Shown here: positions 35,001 through 47,453 of the stretch, one piece after another | Layout: each line of letters begins with the position of its first letter | Numbering within the stretch: the stretch's first letter is position 1 | NCBI GenBank assembly: GCA_026120185.1 | Contig: JANUWF010001468.1 | Coordinates: 620,001-684,000 of the forward strand | Reading direction: 5' to 3' | DNA from: Voacanga thouarsii | Taxonomy: Eukaryota; Streptophyta; Magnoliopsida; Gentianales; Apocynaceae | DNA: 64,000 nucleotides | The notes under the pieces: generated by a model | What the model saw: only the letters and a program-made list of their open reading frames with translations | Told to the model about the DNA's origin: nothing | Databases searched by the model: none | Position numbers and translations under genes: made by a program

Positions 35001-37514
35001 CAATGATTCTACAATCCAATTGTAGTTTGGAAATCCTACCTTATTAGTCATATATGGGAATATTTAGTTTTATTTAGTTTAGTTAAGTTTATGAGTCTTA
35101 GGTGTTTAAGTAATTTTATAGTTTATAGGAGTTTCCTAAGAGTTTTAAATTTCTATTCTAGGAAGGATTCCTAGTTGATTGGTTAAGAAGCCTGTTGTCA
35201 TAGTTATAGTTATATTTTTTAGAAACTTAAAGTGTCCTAGTCCCATTTAGCTTAAAATTGAGTCTATAAATAGAAAAGTTCTCTATCACTTATGTATACC
35301 TATGCTTTCATTATTCAATTAATAAGAGTCTACATATTGTTCTCTGTATTCTCGTTGTGTGATGCAATCAAAGCCTAAGGTGTGATGCCTTAAGGCCCTA
35401 GATGTGATTTCTAGGCTTATCCCTCCCTCTTGGTGTGAGGCTAAGAATTCTCTCGCACTCTCTGTTTTTATTTTTATTCTTTAACTACAGTTTCAGACAA
35501 CATTTCCTGGTTTTCCTACATATTTGCTTTTAATTGCTATTTTAGCCTGGTTTTCCTACATAGTCTTAACAAATCCTAGGGTATATTTGTGGGGCAGCTT
35601 TAGCAAGTTTGCCCTACATCACTCAGCCAAAGTGATATCCGTAATGATCCAAAAGTAAGATATTGATGGCCAATTCTCACTTAAAGAAAGAAGCCCGCAA
35701 AAGAGATACTTCAAACTTCAGAACATGATTATATCTTGTTGTGAGAAGATTATGTGAAACAATGGATTTGGCAGTAAAGGCAAAAGGAATTTTGATCAGC
35801 CTACTTTTTCTATGGTAGGTTCTTCCCCTTTCTTTTCGTTGTATTCAGTGGATGAGGGAGGTACCCGCCTGTGCTTTTTCTTACCAGAGAACACGTAGCT
35901 AGCTTAAGGCAGGCTTTGCTATCTTCCCGGTATTCCGGTATTTTCTAATGTACTCCCTTCATTTTAAAAAGGATGTCAATTTAACAAATAACATACAGAT
36001 TAAGGAATTACTAAAACTTATATAATTATAATAGAAAAAGACTATTATGTCCCTAAATAAAAATAAACCTTCATTAATTAAATTGAAAATGCATACATAT
36101 TTAATAAGTCAAATATTTATTGAGCAATTAAAGAAGAGGTAAATTAAGAATGCATCCCTGATTTGTAAAATTAAAAAGTATTTTGGTATAATAAAATTAG
36201 AAATTTTTGATATCTTTTTTAGGATGGAATGAGTAATTATTTTTGCCCACTCATATTCTTTCCAAACCCTATTTGGTACCTAAGAGAAGAGCGCCTATTA
36301 GGTTTCTTCCTCCCACGCTGGTCGCCACCCGACCAATAAGATTAGCAAAGTGGGAAAAGAACCCCCCCCCCCCCCCACAATTACCTTCGCCATGGCAAAC
36401 ATGAATACCGTGATAGCTCAAGCTTTTTCTCAAGCTTGTGGGTGTTGAAAAAATACCATAAATACAAACAGAAAACATTAATGCTTTGGATGAGGACAAT
36501 AACAAGGGACGCAAAGCATACCTCTTCAGAAGTAATGATAGCCTTGATGTGCTGCAATTTCCAACGTGTAAGCATAAAAAGAAAACCACCATTAGAAATC
36601 GTACTATAATTGAACTATTTTCCTATTGAAGTGTATGCAGTTATACTGAGAGTGTACATTAAAAAAAAAAATTTTAAAAAGTGTACATATAAAACAAAAC
36701 ATGAAAAGCATAAATTTTAATTCCTCAAACAATGCAAACTTTAGGCCTTCTAGATGTACAATGAAACATTAAAATACAATCCATAAAGGGTAAGTAACCA
36801 ATCCTCCTTACCCCAACCCAGTAGACAAATTTTCTCTCTCTTCTCACGCACCCAAAATCCGCCTCAAGCCCACATCCAGACAAACAATCAAACATAAGGC
36901 TTCGGACTTGATTAAATATCCACTTCAATTCAATTCCAATACCCCAAAAGGTAAAAAATTCAATCAGAATCATATCCCTCATCTCGGGCGTAAACCAAAC
37001 GCGGCCTTTTATATTCCATTAGACATGCTCCAATCCATATATTCACAAACGAAAAATTCCCACCCCTCTGCTTTCTTCGATAAACTGAAGAAACCCAGTC
37101 CACAAAACTCAAAATTATGTGTTCTTCACACAAAACCGATTAGAAGGAGGTTAAAAAAGACATTTTGCTTAAATACCCAACCGCCGATACGGCGAAAATC
37201 AAAATTCCCACAGTAGAATGCAAAGCGAAAAAGGAAGTCATTCCATAAATTACCTCTAAATTTAGAACAATGGCTCTCTCACGGCCAAGAATAGCAGAGG
37301 GATACGATAGAAGAGGATCAATAATGCGGAGATCACGTGCGTGAATTTGCACCCGATGCATGATAGCGTATTTGTCGACATCCAACACTGTTTCTTGACC
37401 CGAATCATTCATTAGGATCCAACTTCGAGACCCAACTCCTTTCTTCTTCAACCCACCCACACCTGCACCTGGATCCGCCGGCACCACGTACCCGCTCTCT
37501 CGACTCATCATCAC
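29034..37514 (-). CDS. MRS2: MRS2/MGT magnesium transporter, copy A (11 exons, intact)
   Basis: Exons in transcript order: 37514-37254, 36551-36522, 32384-32234, 32030-31909, 31215-31141, 30575-30354, 30251-30207, 29628-29584, 29488-29459, 29325-29206, 29120-29034. They sum to 1188 bp, 395 aa, all GT-AG and without a stop. Landmarks: [19 protein letters not shown] in the N-terminal domain (1-87), [10 protein letters not shown] (88-97), [53 protein letters not shown], then the long pore helix [22 protein letters not shown]1 ends in the signature [11 protein letters not shown] (GMN at 350-352; bases 29251-29259) and TM2 is near 370-390, ending ARYKGLIGS. Family role: pentameric CorA-type Mg2+ channel in internal or plasma membranes. 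Length and sequence fit the Arabidopsis MRS2-2/MRS2-7 group better than MRS2-1. Three in-frame ATGs (37514, 37511, 37508) leave the start uncertain by two residues. Intron 2 is swollen to 4.1 kb by a gypsy-type insertion. Confidence 0.93.
32978..33554 (+). repeat. Gypsy derivative 5' LTR
   Basis: 577 bp, ending TGTCCTGCATCA. TATA-like TCTATAAATAGAAAAG near 33273. Confidence 0.85.
33753..34300 (+). pseudogene. Gypsy aspartic-protease region
   Basis: Open 33753-34190: [40 protein letters not shown] (D-G-G/S-type protease site as in plant gypsy elements), [34 protein letters not shown] then TAG. After it [20 protein letters not shown] continues the family sequence. Gag is absent upstream, only about 200 bp after the LTR. 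Confidence 0.8.
34402..35025 (+). pseudogene. Gypsy derivative internal ORF of unknown origin
   Basis: 207 codons, acidic and hydrophilic ([20 protein letters not shown]), no recognised domain. The last part runs into the 3' LTR (ends past 34953), so it is not a conserved gene in this form. Could be remains of the spacer between protease and RT, or the tail of pol. Confidence 0.4.
34953..35621 (+). repeat. Gypsy derivative 3' LTR
   Basis: 669 bp, TGATTCAAAACAC ... GCCCTACATCA, followed by the target repeat CTCAG. Confidence 0.85.
36361..36376. repeat. Homopolymer C tract in copy A intron 2
   Basis: Fifteen or so consecutive C (G on the transcribed strand), about 145 bp downstream of exon 2 in transcript order. 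A second C-rich run is at 33619-33637 inside the gypsy element. Confidence 0.85.
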
Positions 37515-39678
37515 CTCTAAACATTCCCTATTCTACTACATATACATTGGTCTGAGAAGGGACCAGGCCAGAGTTTCACAGATTAGGGTTTAAGGAGAAG
37601 CAGGAAAGTGTCCTGAGATTTCATGGCTATTCTCCTCGTATATTTGAGGCAAACTCAAAGAGGGAGACATAGAGGTGGAGAAGAAGGCAGGAGAAAAGGA
37701 GTCTTATGCTGGACTACTACGCAAAAGCAGCGTGGGCGTGTTTTTTCTGGGTTGTTTTCTCATGAACCGCATGAGTCGGCACCTGGCCAGTTGCATCCAA
37801 TAAGACGATTTGGGCTGCGCAAATACAATTAAAATTTCGAAATATTTAACTGTATATTAATTTATTTTAAATATACGTATAATATTGTGACATAAATTAT
37901 TATATAGTGAAATAAAATTGTTATTTTTATGATTTTAATTTTTTTTTGGATAAAAATGTTTATGATTATAAGTTGAGAACGACATAGTACATTAAAACAA
38001 ATAAAAATATTTGATTTTAGAGTTGTATTTTATATAACTATTTTTTTTAACTAGTATTTCACAAGTAATTATATTTAGTTAAAAAATAATAATTACAATT
38101 TGAATATACTTAATTATTAAAATTGTATTTTGTACTGTTATTTTTATATTATTAATTTTTTGCTAGTAATTTATAATTAATTATTTATAAGTCAACTATA
38201 AAATTTTTTGGTCATTTTTTATATTATAGAATGGTTATGTATGCTAGTACTATTGCGTTTTTTTTTTTTTTTTTGGGCATTTTTCTATCTCCCTCATATC
38301 ATAGACTAATGGCAGTTAACAGGAAATTTTATTTGGATTTAATTAGCCATTTTTGTCTTCTAGTTTGTGAATTTTCAATATGACCTTATTTTAATTGATA
38401 ACTACGGTTCATTATAAGCCACTGGGGACAGGAATAATTATAAAAAGTTTGGCGGCTGGTTGCTGGATTTCTTGGAAACTTTGTGAGGCTCTATTTGCAT
38501 TATCATGTCATTTTCATTTATGCACTTTTATAAATTTTGACTTTTTCTGTACCAGTCATTGTGATCTAATTTTGAGTTTTTTTTTTAATATATGACGCCT
38601 TCTTTAACTAATTAAAAAAAGCTCATTTTGTTATAAACTTTCAAATTTTGTTTTTTTTAAATATAATAATTAGACCCTGTGATGAAGTTTGAATATTTTG
38701 AAATAAAAAAACAAAATTAAAAATTAAAAATTAAATTCATTATAATAAAATATAGTGCATATATAAATTATAACTACATTAACAAATTTCAAAATTAGTA
38801 TTACAAACTATCAAGTAGCTCAAAGTTGAAGTCGTTTAAATATTGAATTTTAAAATATTAAAATTTAAAATTTGGATTAAAATTTTAATTTAAGGATGAT
38901 AATAATTATATAAACATTTGATATATTTAGACTTAAATTTAATTATATGTTTACCATTCTAAGACACTCTATAATACTCCTTACTACACCATTAAAAGTA
39001 ATATATATACTGAGTGAATATTAAGTCAGTAGACACGTGTCACGTTTTTAACTATACATTAAAAAATATTACAAAAAGTATATTAGAAGATTCAAAATCT
39101 ACCAATAAACTATTAAATGTATATTACAAAATATTTATTTGATAAATGGGCAAAATCACTATATCTTATAGTAATAAAATAATAATTTAATTGATAAGCA
39201 CTTCAATTAGATGGAAGATTATTAATTCAGTTTATTTAATTTTTAAATATATTAAAAGTATTTTTTTAATTTTTTTAAAAAATTGATTTACACTCTTTTC
39301 TTCTAATATGTTAACAAAGAATATGTTTTCGAGACATATGGTACAATAACAAAGGACGGGACTGTTACGAATTCTATTTCTGCCTTTGTGATAAACATTC
39401 TGAATGGTGGGCCAAAAAAAATTAAGTATATGTTGAGAAACTTTTTTTTATTATTTTTTATTTTGAAATTAAGACTTAATTTTTTTGTTATTGTTATTGT
39501 ATCTTGAGAGCTGGGTGGGGGGTTTTATTTTATATAGCTCAGTGCAGTACCAACTTCGGGCTAATGGATTGTGGGGGCGAGAAAAAAAAAAAACAGAGAG
39601 TATATGTTGACAAACTTATTATTATTATTATTATTTTTTATTATTATATCTTGGGGGCGTGGGAGTGGTGATTTTATA
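37515..39678. other. Upstream region of copy A and AT-rich spacer
   Basis: 37515-37640 is the probable 5' UTR/promoter of copy A (minus strand). The small ORF 37623-37832 (+) is not recognised. 37840-39500 is AT-rich with a poly-T run at 38259 and a perfect GACACGTGTC palindrome (G-box core) near 39034. 39500-39600 and 39640-41300 share words (GGTTTTATTTTATATAG...CAGTACCA / TGATTTTATATA...CCGTACCA), suggesting a local duplication, the second copy split by the TIR element. Confidence 0.4.
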
Positions 39679-41256
39679 TAGGGCTGTTTATGGGTTGGGT
39701 TGGGTTGGTTTTTTTAATTTTTTAACCCAACCCAATTATTTCGGTTTCAAAATTTTAAACCCAAATTAAACTATTTAAAATTTCAAACTGTCGGTTTGGG
39801 TTGTGTTCGATTTAGGTTGGTTTGGTTTGATCGATTTGTACATAATTTACTAAGTAAGGTCATAATCTCCCATTTAGAACATACTTCTAATTTTATAAAC
39901 AAAATATGTATTTGAAACATACTAACAAAAAGTAATATGAAAAGCATCAAGCATATGAGTGCATGACCACATAGTATCAAATTAGTTTATTAACAAATGT
40001 ATCAAAAAATGATGAATACTGAAAATCCCTCATAGGCATTTGCTTGGACTGCTGATATGATTAGCCTGAATATGAAAGGTAAATTTCAATCACCAACACT
40101 GTAGTTGTTTCTCCAAATGCCTTAGCTACTTTAGTGTATGAAGAGTTTGAAAATTCTACAATGAATAAATATAGTCAAGTATTGCAATTAAAAAAGAATG
40201 ATACAAATTAATCTCAATACTTTATTTACTATCTGTAAACCAAATAGAGCTCTTTGTAAAAGTTCATAAACAGACAAAAAATAACATTAAACAACACCAA
40301 TAAGAATATCATCATCCATCTGATACTAATTCATTTTCAGTTGTAAAAATTTCAAATTTAACAATACTACAAAGTATTACAAAAACAATCTGATTAACAA
40401 TTAGCGATTTCTCAACTAATTACCACCAAAATCAGAAATGCAATGCTCAATCAAATTACCAAAATATGTATTAAGAAATTCACCATGATGACCACACCAC
40501 CTCCTGTCTTTAGCCCAAAGTCAAACCCAGTGGCGTGTCAACTTCAACTTTAATGTTCTTTGAAACAGTTGTTCTTGCTGTGATCTCAAGGCCTCTTCTT
40601 ACTTTGATACTCTCCTTCAAGAAAAATTTTGAGTGCCCCTTTAGGCATCTTGAATTGATAACCCTTGAAAACTCAATTTTTGTATAACAAGTACAAAAAA
40701 TACAAGTCAAATACATTTCTTGGACAAAAATGATGACTCGTACAATTACACATTTATCCTATATACCAGGAATAGGAAGTAAGGATTGACAGAAATATGA
40801 AGTAAGGATTGATGAGCTTTGGAGATGGATTTGAATTAGTTTTGAATGAGAGTTTCTTTGCATAGACAACATCGTAGTAGAGTAAGAAGAGGATGGACTT
40901 AGAGATCTCATATCAGCGGCGCAATAGCAGAATAATAGAAACGACCGAACGAAAGAGAGAGACTCGTAACCTTGAAGTGATTTTGTCTAAAAGGATATTT
41001 AGATTTTAGTATTTGTCTGATTTTATTTATTTTTTATTTTTTATTTTTTAATGTTTTAATATATTTTTTAAATTTAATTAATTATATTAGTTTGGATTGA
41101 GTTGGGTTGGGTTATATAATTTAAAAAACCCGAACCAAATTATTGATTCCTAATTTTCTTAACCCAACCCAACCCAACCCAAATCAACCCAAAAAATCAA
41201 AATTTGAGTTGGGTTGGTCGAATTGGTTCGAATTTTAATTTTCCTGAACAGCCCTA
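39679..41256. mobile_element. Small TIR element with GGGTT/AACCC-rich ends (hAT-like)
   Basis: Starts TAGGGCTGTTTATGGGTTGG and ends (C)TGAACAGCCCTA, giving short terminal inverted repeats (TAGGGCTGTT[T/C]A). Just inside each end are GGGTTGGGTTGG / AACCCAACCCAACCC runs in opposite orientation, a layout known from plant hAT-type non-autonomous elements. Both flanks carry TTTATAT, a possible target duplication, and the paralogous sequence at 39520-39560 is uninterrupted at this spot. No transposase ORF. 1.58 kb. Confidence 0.6.
40510..40716 (-). pseudogene. Possible captured gene fragment inside the TIR element
   Basis: Minus-strand ORF ending KVRRGLEITARTTVSKNIKV then EVDTPLGLTLG-stop. The last part resembles the entry into a PDZ domain of plastid proteins as I remember them (VEVxxPLGLTLG), but only about 30 residues are available. 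The first half (CIFCTCYTKIEFSRVINSRC) is unremarkable. It is more coding-like than its AT-rich surroundings. If confirmed, the element has taken up a host exon. A chance ORF remains possible. Confidence 0.3.
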
Positions 41257-42440
41257 GTTTTTATATTGCTCCTTGCCGTACCACAATTGGGCTGTTGGAT
41301 GGGGAGGTGCAATTATTTTGTGATTTTGCCGGTTTGACTTTGGCGCAAGAAGGCTATAAATATTGAAGGATGGTTTAGAATGGAATTTTATTTAATCTAG
41401 CTACTGGCCTACTTACTAATGGATTTTCAACCAATTATCTACATTAAAAAAATTATTATTTTTATTTTACAATATAAATCGTTTTAAATTTATACAAATA
41501 AATTAAGGGTTTATAAATTTCAGACAATTTTAGAACTAAACTTTTAAAAATACTCATAATTAGATTTTTGTCTACTTTGATAATTGGAGAACGTTTATGT
41601 TATAATTAATGGAAGTAGAGAGATTATAGAGAAGTATAGAGTTGGAAAAAAGTAATAAACTTTCATAAAACTTTGCAAAATAACTTATAATGTGAAAAAA
41701 ATTTAAATTTAAAACGATTTATATTGTAAAATGAGAGTGTATTTTTTGTTAACAAAAAGCTTTGCCCTTAACCACTTTAGAGAAGATTCCAAAGAAAACC
41801 CCTCCAAAAGTTAGGTTTTTTTCAACCTAAAGCGTTGCTCTTAAATACTTTATCGAAGATTCCAAAGAAGAAATTCCAAAAGTTTTAAAATTTTTAGTCC
41901 CCGTGACATAATTGACGGTGTTGATGATAATGCAAGAAATAATTCACGAAACTCATTTGGTATAGTAGTTTAATTTATTGAAATTATTCTTTAATGAATA
42001 ATATATATTGAGTTTGATCTATGATTCCTTTCTATTACCTTCTTTAAAAAAAAAAAATTTACCTGAACTGTTGAATTAACTAAGATTTACTTGTTTTCAC
42101 TTTAGCCCAAAGCATTTTCAATATTGCCCGTTAGATCTACATCATTTCAATGTTGCACATGTCCATATTATTTCAAACTTTACTCAACTTTTATAAAAAT
42201 AACATTAAGTAAACCGAAAAAAAAAAAAAAAACCTGTGACCTACTTGTTATATAAATTCATGGCAAGAATTTAATTCTAACTGTGAATGTGGTGTTGGAT
42301 TCCTGCAGCAAAAAAATGGAACGTAACAAGGTTTATATCTTTCTGAAAATATGTTTAGTGATCAGTCTCTACTGTGAAACATACGACTAATAAAAAAAAA
42401 CTCATACCATATCATGAAAATCCCACCTATGTACTATCAA
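41257..42440. other. AT-rich spacer
   Basis: No recognisable gene. Two related stretches, AAGCTTTGCCCTTAACCACTTTA...GAAGATTCCAAAGAAAA (41757) and AAAGCGTTGCTCTTAAATACTTTA...GAAGATTCCAAAGAAGA (41829), form a short tandem duplication (period about 72 bp). Confidence 0.45.
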
Positions 42441-42469
42441 TCTTTTTGATGGATTGTTCGAGGTATATG

Positions 42470-42560
42470 ATACAGTGATAAAAGGCGAACATGTAAATGA
42501 CAGTGTCGCCATGAGGTCACATGTTCAATTCCTCGGTGATTTACCTCCTCCACAAGATAA
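42470..42560 (+). repeat. tRNA-derived SINE-like head
   Basis: A-box-like AGTGATAAAAGGCGAACATG and, about 45 bases on, AGGTCACATGTTCAATTCCT resembling a Pol III B box (GGTTCRANTCC). Lies in the 3' flank of MRS2 copy B. No clear tail or target duplication. Confidence 0.35.
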
Positions 42561-42896
42561 AATCTTCTTGAGCTATTCAGCTAGGCAAAACTGGTCAAGA
42601 GGAAGGATATGTGTCATTTATTACAGATGCTATCAGAGAATGAGGTCCATTACAGCTGATTTTCACATATAAAAGTTACAGAAGATTTGAGTTCAAATAT
42701 AAATAGAAGTGCTTTCATGTAAAAGTTACAGAAGATTCTCATGTTTAAGTTCACATATAAAAGTCCATGAATATGTATTTGCTCGAAGATTCGACAGGTT
42801 GATGATGGGCATTTCTGCACTCATAAAACTAGAACTTGCAGCCGCTTGTGCTGATCATGCCCATTGTGATCTGACATTATTTGGTTATGCAGAAGT

Positions 42897-45800
42897 TCAA
42901 GCACCAAGAAGCCCTTTGTAGCGTGCATAAGAGAGAATACCAAGGAATACTAGGCCACACAAAAGCGTCATAGCTAGGACCACCTGTCCAGTATTAGAAT
43001 ATCAACTAAGTCAGCTGGAATAAAACTCAATAAGCAATAATCCAAAGTTACCAAGTTGGATTTTCGTGGTTACCCATTTAAACATGTAAGAACTATTATT
43101 CCAACTAAATGGGAAGTTAATTGCAAACACTGAAGTGAGCAAATTATAGACATCCATAGCGACAACTCCTGCTATAAGAAAGAGGTCTAGCTGCAGCCAT
43201 AGAGAATAAAGATGAGAAGTTAGCCTATGCCTATAAGCAGAACACAGAATGCAGAAAATACACCAAACGTTAGGGCGGATACAGAAAAATGCAGCACCTT
43301 AATCAGCTGATTTCGACGGGTGTCAAGCTGAAACAAAAACATCAGAAAATTTAAGATCATAATGCAATCAACAAAATGCACAGAGATCAAGTACAAGGTT
43401 CCTGCCATTTCAGTTACCTGAATGTTTATATATTCTTCCGAGTTGTCAATATATTCACGCAGCTGCAAAGTTATTGTTGAGGATTGGTTAAAAATCCAAT
43501 ACATATCAAACTAAACTTGGCTTCAGAAAGCAATAAAATATCAACATCTAGATTCACAAGTGCGTGCTGAAGTTGTACAGATTATTAGAGGTATCAGTTC
43601 AATGTTTTAGATTACAATACATAAAATCTCCTACTTTGATTTTTGCCATGTCCTTGAAGACTGGAGACACACAAGAAGTTGCAAGACAGAAAGACTATGC
43701 TTTCGATTCCTTTGTGGTTACAGCCAGATGACTAAGAGAATGTTGGTTCTGATTAGCTACAGTGCCAAACACATGATATTTGATGCAATGTGCATTTTCT
43801 TGTAACAAGCAGCTGCAGTGGTACAGCCCAATTTAGGTTAAGCAGAAGCATTGAGGCACGTCTTATATGCAGGTGCAGATGTTCATCAAATATAGAGTAC
43901 AAAGCAATTGGCTAATACCAAATCGTTACATTGGACAAACATGAGAATGGAAAAATGTTAAATTTTACATACCGTGTTTAACTTGTTTAAACTGTCATCA
44001 ATTTGTATGAAGTAAGCCTGCAACACATATGGCAATTTCTCAAAAATTTGCTGTTTGTGTGTTCATAGAGGTGAATATGCGAGTAGGCTAATCTTATTAC
44101 CTCAAGTAACTTCTCAAGCTCCCCAATGTCAATCTCATCCCCACGAGCTGCAGCTACACTTGTCCTGCTAGCTTTTGAAATCTTTGAGCCTACAGTCGGA
44201 GAGGCAAGAACCCTAGTGAAGGCACCTGAACCACTTGTAGGTGAAGCTGCCCCACCCAACTTCCTAGACAAGTAAAGTTCAGCCATACCACCATCATCAT
44301 CCAAAAGTTGTCCCAGAACATCTTTCACCTATAATCAAACACGGATATAAATCGGCCACAATCTGTTAAAAGATGTTTCTCTCTGCAAAAATATACGTAA
44401 AATCCAAAAGCACTCCCTATTGAATCATTCAGAAAATTCAGCACAAAATATTCTTGAATCAAGTAAGCCAGCTATAACTATTTGTGATAAGAAAATGAGA
44501 TCTATAATGCAGCACCTTTTGCTAGAAAGTCTTCAACCGGGAGCACAATGTAACAACACAGTTTTTCATGTTTATTCTTTTAGACAAAGATAGCTATGCC
44601 TCAAAAAGGAGAGTAGAGGTAGATTATTGATGGCAGTTCCATAATCACAATAGTATTTTACCTTTCACATAGCATCACAAAGGATTATGCGAAAACATGA
44701 ACTTCAAAAACTAATTTTCTTCCAACCAACATGAGCAACATGAAAGAGATGATGGTATCAGGTGTATACCGTGTATTCAATGTATTATATGTTATGCCAA
44801 GAAAAAGTATGAGGCAGTAACCAAGTGGCAATTGAACTCCCTTTGCACACTAGGAAGAGGACTACCTTCTGTACACGAGTAGTCAACCTTGTCATTTGAC
44901 TCTTCAACTGGCGAACTTGGTCCAACTTACGTCTACTAATCTGCATGCAGATATTTTATTGAACAATAGTGTGAGATGGTGCTTATCACCTAATCCTTTC
45001 ATAAAAATCAGCAGGGAAGGAAGTGGGAAAGAAGAAGGGTGGAAAACAGAGGAAATGAGAGAAGGGGATGAAGAATAAAGCAATCTATCCACTGCAACTA
45101 AATGAAGATTCTATATTTGTACAATAGTTTTCCTGAATTTCATATCTTTAACTATTGGAAATAATTACATTAGCAAAACTTTGTTAAAGTGATCAATCAA
45201 CCAAAGAGTTTAGCACACATTAAAACAATCCATGGAGAAGAAAAGAATCAAATTATGAATTAAAGTGCACTAATGCAAAGGTTTTCTAGTTGCCTCGACA
45301 AGTAACAGAATGTGGAAAAATGGGGAATAAAAGGGACTAAACAGAGAAGCGTTGTTTGACATAACATAAGCAGAAAATATGTACATAATGTGCACCTTGG
45401 ATGTAAGCATATCTAAAGCTGGGTAGAAAGCAGTCTCCAATTCTATTGTGCGGGCAGCAAGGTAACTGCATATTGCTTCCAAAGCCACCTCCAGGGCTCT
45501 AAATTCAAATGGAGATTCTGCTTTCATAATGCAGGTGATAAGGAGAGATAGAACATTAGGAGTTTCATAAAAGAGATAATGAGGAAAAACAGGCAATCAT
45601 CCCAAAACTAGAATGAATGATAATCATAAAGTACAATTTCTTTGTTAGAGGTCAATGGAGCTGTAAGGCATACCATTTTCTTCACCCATTTCAGCATCAT
45701 CCTGGGCAACCAAATCTTTGCCAGTAGACTGATCCTCCGGATTAGCGTTTATTGGTTTCAAATGCCTTCGAAGTTGCTCCACAACAGGAATGATATTGTC

Positions 45801-47414
45801 ATCCAACGTATCTCGTAGCAAAATCTATGTAATAGCCAGATTCAAAATAGTCTGTAAAAGGCTTCCAAATCTTTATAAATTATTCTCTCGCTTCAAAATC
45901 AGTGAAAGAAACATTTGCAGTGCTTGATGATTCCCTTGATCATAGCATGATGAAATTGAAATAATTGGAGAATTCATTGCAATCATGGAAGAGAGGACTC
46001 CCTTGATATCGATGAACTTGGAATTTAGACAGTGAAACACCAGTGGACACCAAAAATATCACCAATTTAATCAGTCAACTTTACCATCATCATATAGAGT
46101 TAATCCTGAATAGTTATTGTTTACATCCAGGTATCAACAATGCTAGAAATAGCACTTCATGTCAATTTCCCGATATCATGAAGATATTGTTAAGCCTTTA
46201 TTGAAACAGTAATGGAAAAAATGGCACCAACTCCTTAGCACACTACTATTCTTACAAAACAGTATTCTGGAAATTAGTCTAAACTTTTTGGATTGGAACT
46301 AAACTCCTCTAAAAGATTCAGCATTTGTGGTCTATATTTGAGCCACAGTCATATCGGTCATGATTTATTTGGTTGCAATCCAAAAATTTCAGAGCTTGAA
46401 GGCAGTTTCAACCCTAGACAAACATTTGGCCAAGTAATCAAGAATGATAATTTGAGAAAATAATTTGAACTTATACTGGGGCCAAGTAGATTGTACATCA
46501 ATTACTTTCCCCTTTCCTTATTCAATTGATCCTTTCAGAAAATCAAAAACCCATATTAAGTCTGTGCTCCAAAGTCACGTTTAAGGTTTTCACAAGCTTC
46601 TCAGTGGTTAATTGACAAGAAGTACACATGCAAAGTTACAGATTTGGAATCACACTCTAACTATCAAAAAAAAAAAAAAAAAAAGGAAAAGAAAAGAAAA
46701 GATACCTCTTCAGCCGTAATAACAGCCTTGATGTGCTGCCCTTTGCAACGATGAAAACATACAAAGAAACCACCATTAGTAATTCTGGTTTTGATTCAGT
46801 TCAATTATATCTCCGGCTCTTCAAGTCTATGAAATCCAAGAAATATATTGAACGCATTTGTACCATTTATTTCGAATAAAATCCACCACAATTATGCAAA
46901 TCAGAATCAAACCTTGGATATATACACAAGCTAATTCGCAGAATGCGCTACGGGTGCCCGCAACAGAGGCAAAAGAGAAATGGGATTATTTTGATGAGTA
47001 GAGATGCGTTTTTCATTGGATTTGATCATATCAAGATAACAACGGAAAAATGGATGGTATCGAGTAGTTATCAGCAGTTTGATTCCATTGCCGCCCATTG
47101 ATATTGGAACTGAAGAATTCTGCTTGGTAGCGCTTCCTAAACAACAATGTAATGAAGACGCTTACCTTGCTTTGGAGCGTCAGCTTGGAGATTCGGATGG
47201 TCGGGATGAATGGTGGCTTACTACCAACTGTGTTGCATGGGCGATTCAGGAGTAGCATGGAAATTAGGCATTTTTAGTACAAAGATTCTAACATGGATTT
47301 ATTCTACGTGAATCAAATTCATCGACTAGTTGTATTTTATATATTATAAATTATATTGTATAACTTAATAATACATACGAAGTATGTCCCTTTTTACTAT
47401 GTTAGCTGGTCTAA

Positions 47415-47453
<39 letters not shown>

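Larger units (their letters stand above)
32978..35621 (+). mobile_element. Defective Ty3/gypsy-type LTR element in intron 2 of copy A
   Basis: 5' LTR 32978-33554, 3' LTR 34953-35621, target duplication CTCAG (32973-32977 and 35622-35626). A primer-binding-like TTTGGAATCAGAGTG lies at 33556 and a polypurine tract CCGGGGGAGAA at 34942-34952. The 1.4-kb interior holds only an aspartic-protease region and a nondescript tail; gag, RT, RNase H and integrase are missing. Orientation is opposite to the MRS2 gene. The 5' LTR lacks the first ~35 bp and an ~85-bp internal block that the 3' LTR keeps. Confidence 0.85.

Noticed and set aside
36269..36592. 107-aa minus-strand ORF over copy A exon 2
   Set aside because: Only 30 bp of it is a real exon; the Gly-rich part translates the homopolymer C tract of the intron.
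39690..41200. Interstitial telomere repeat (GGGTTGGGTT / AACCCAACCC)
   Set aside because: The runs are 5-bp GGGTT units, not TTTAGGG, and sit in opposite orientation just inside TIRs, which fits transposon ends.
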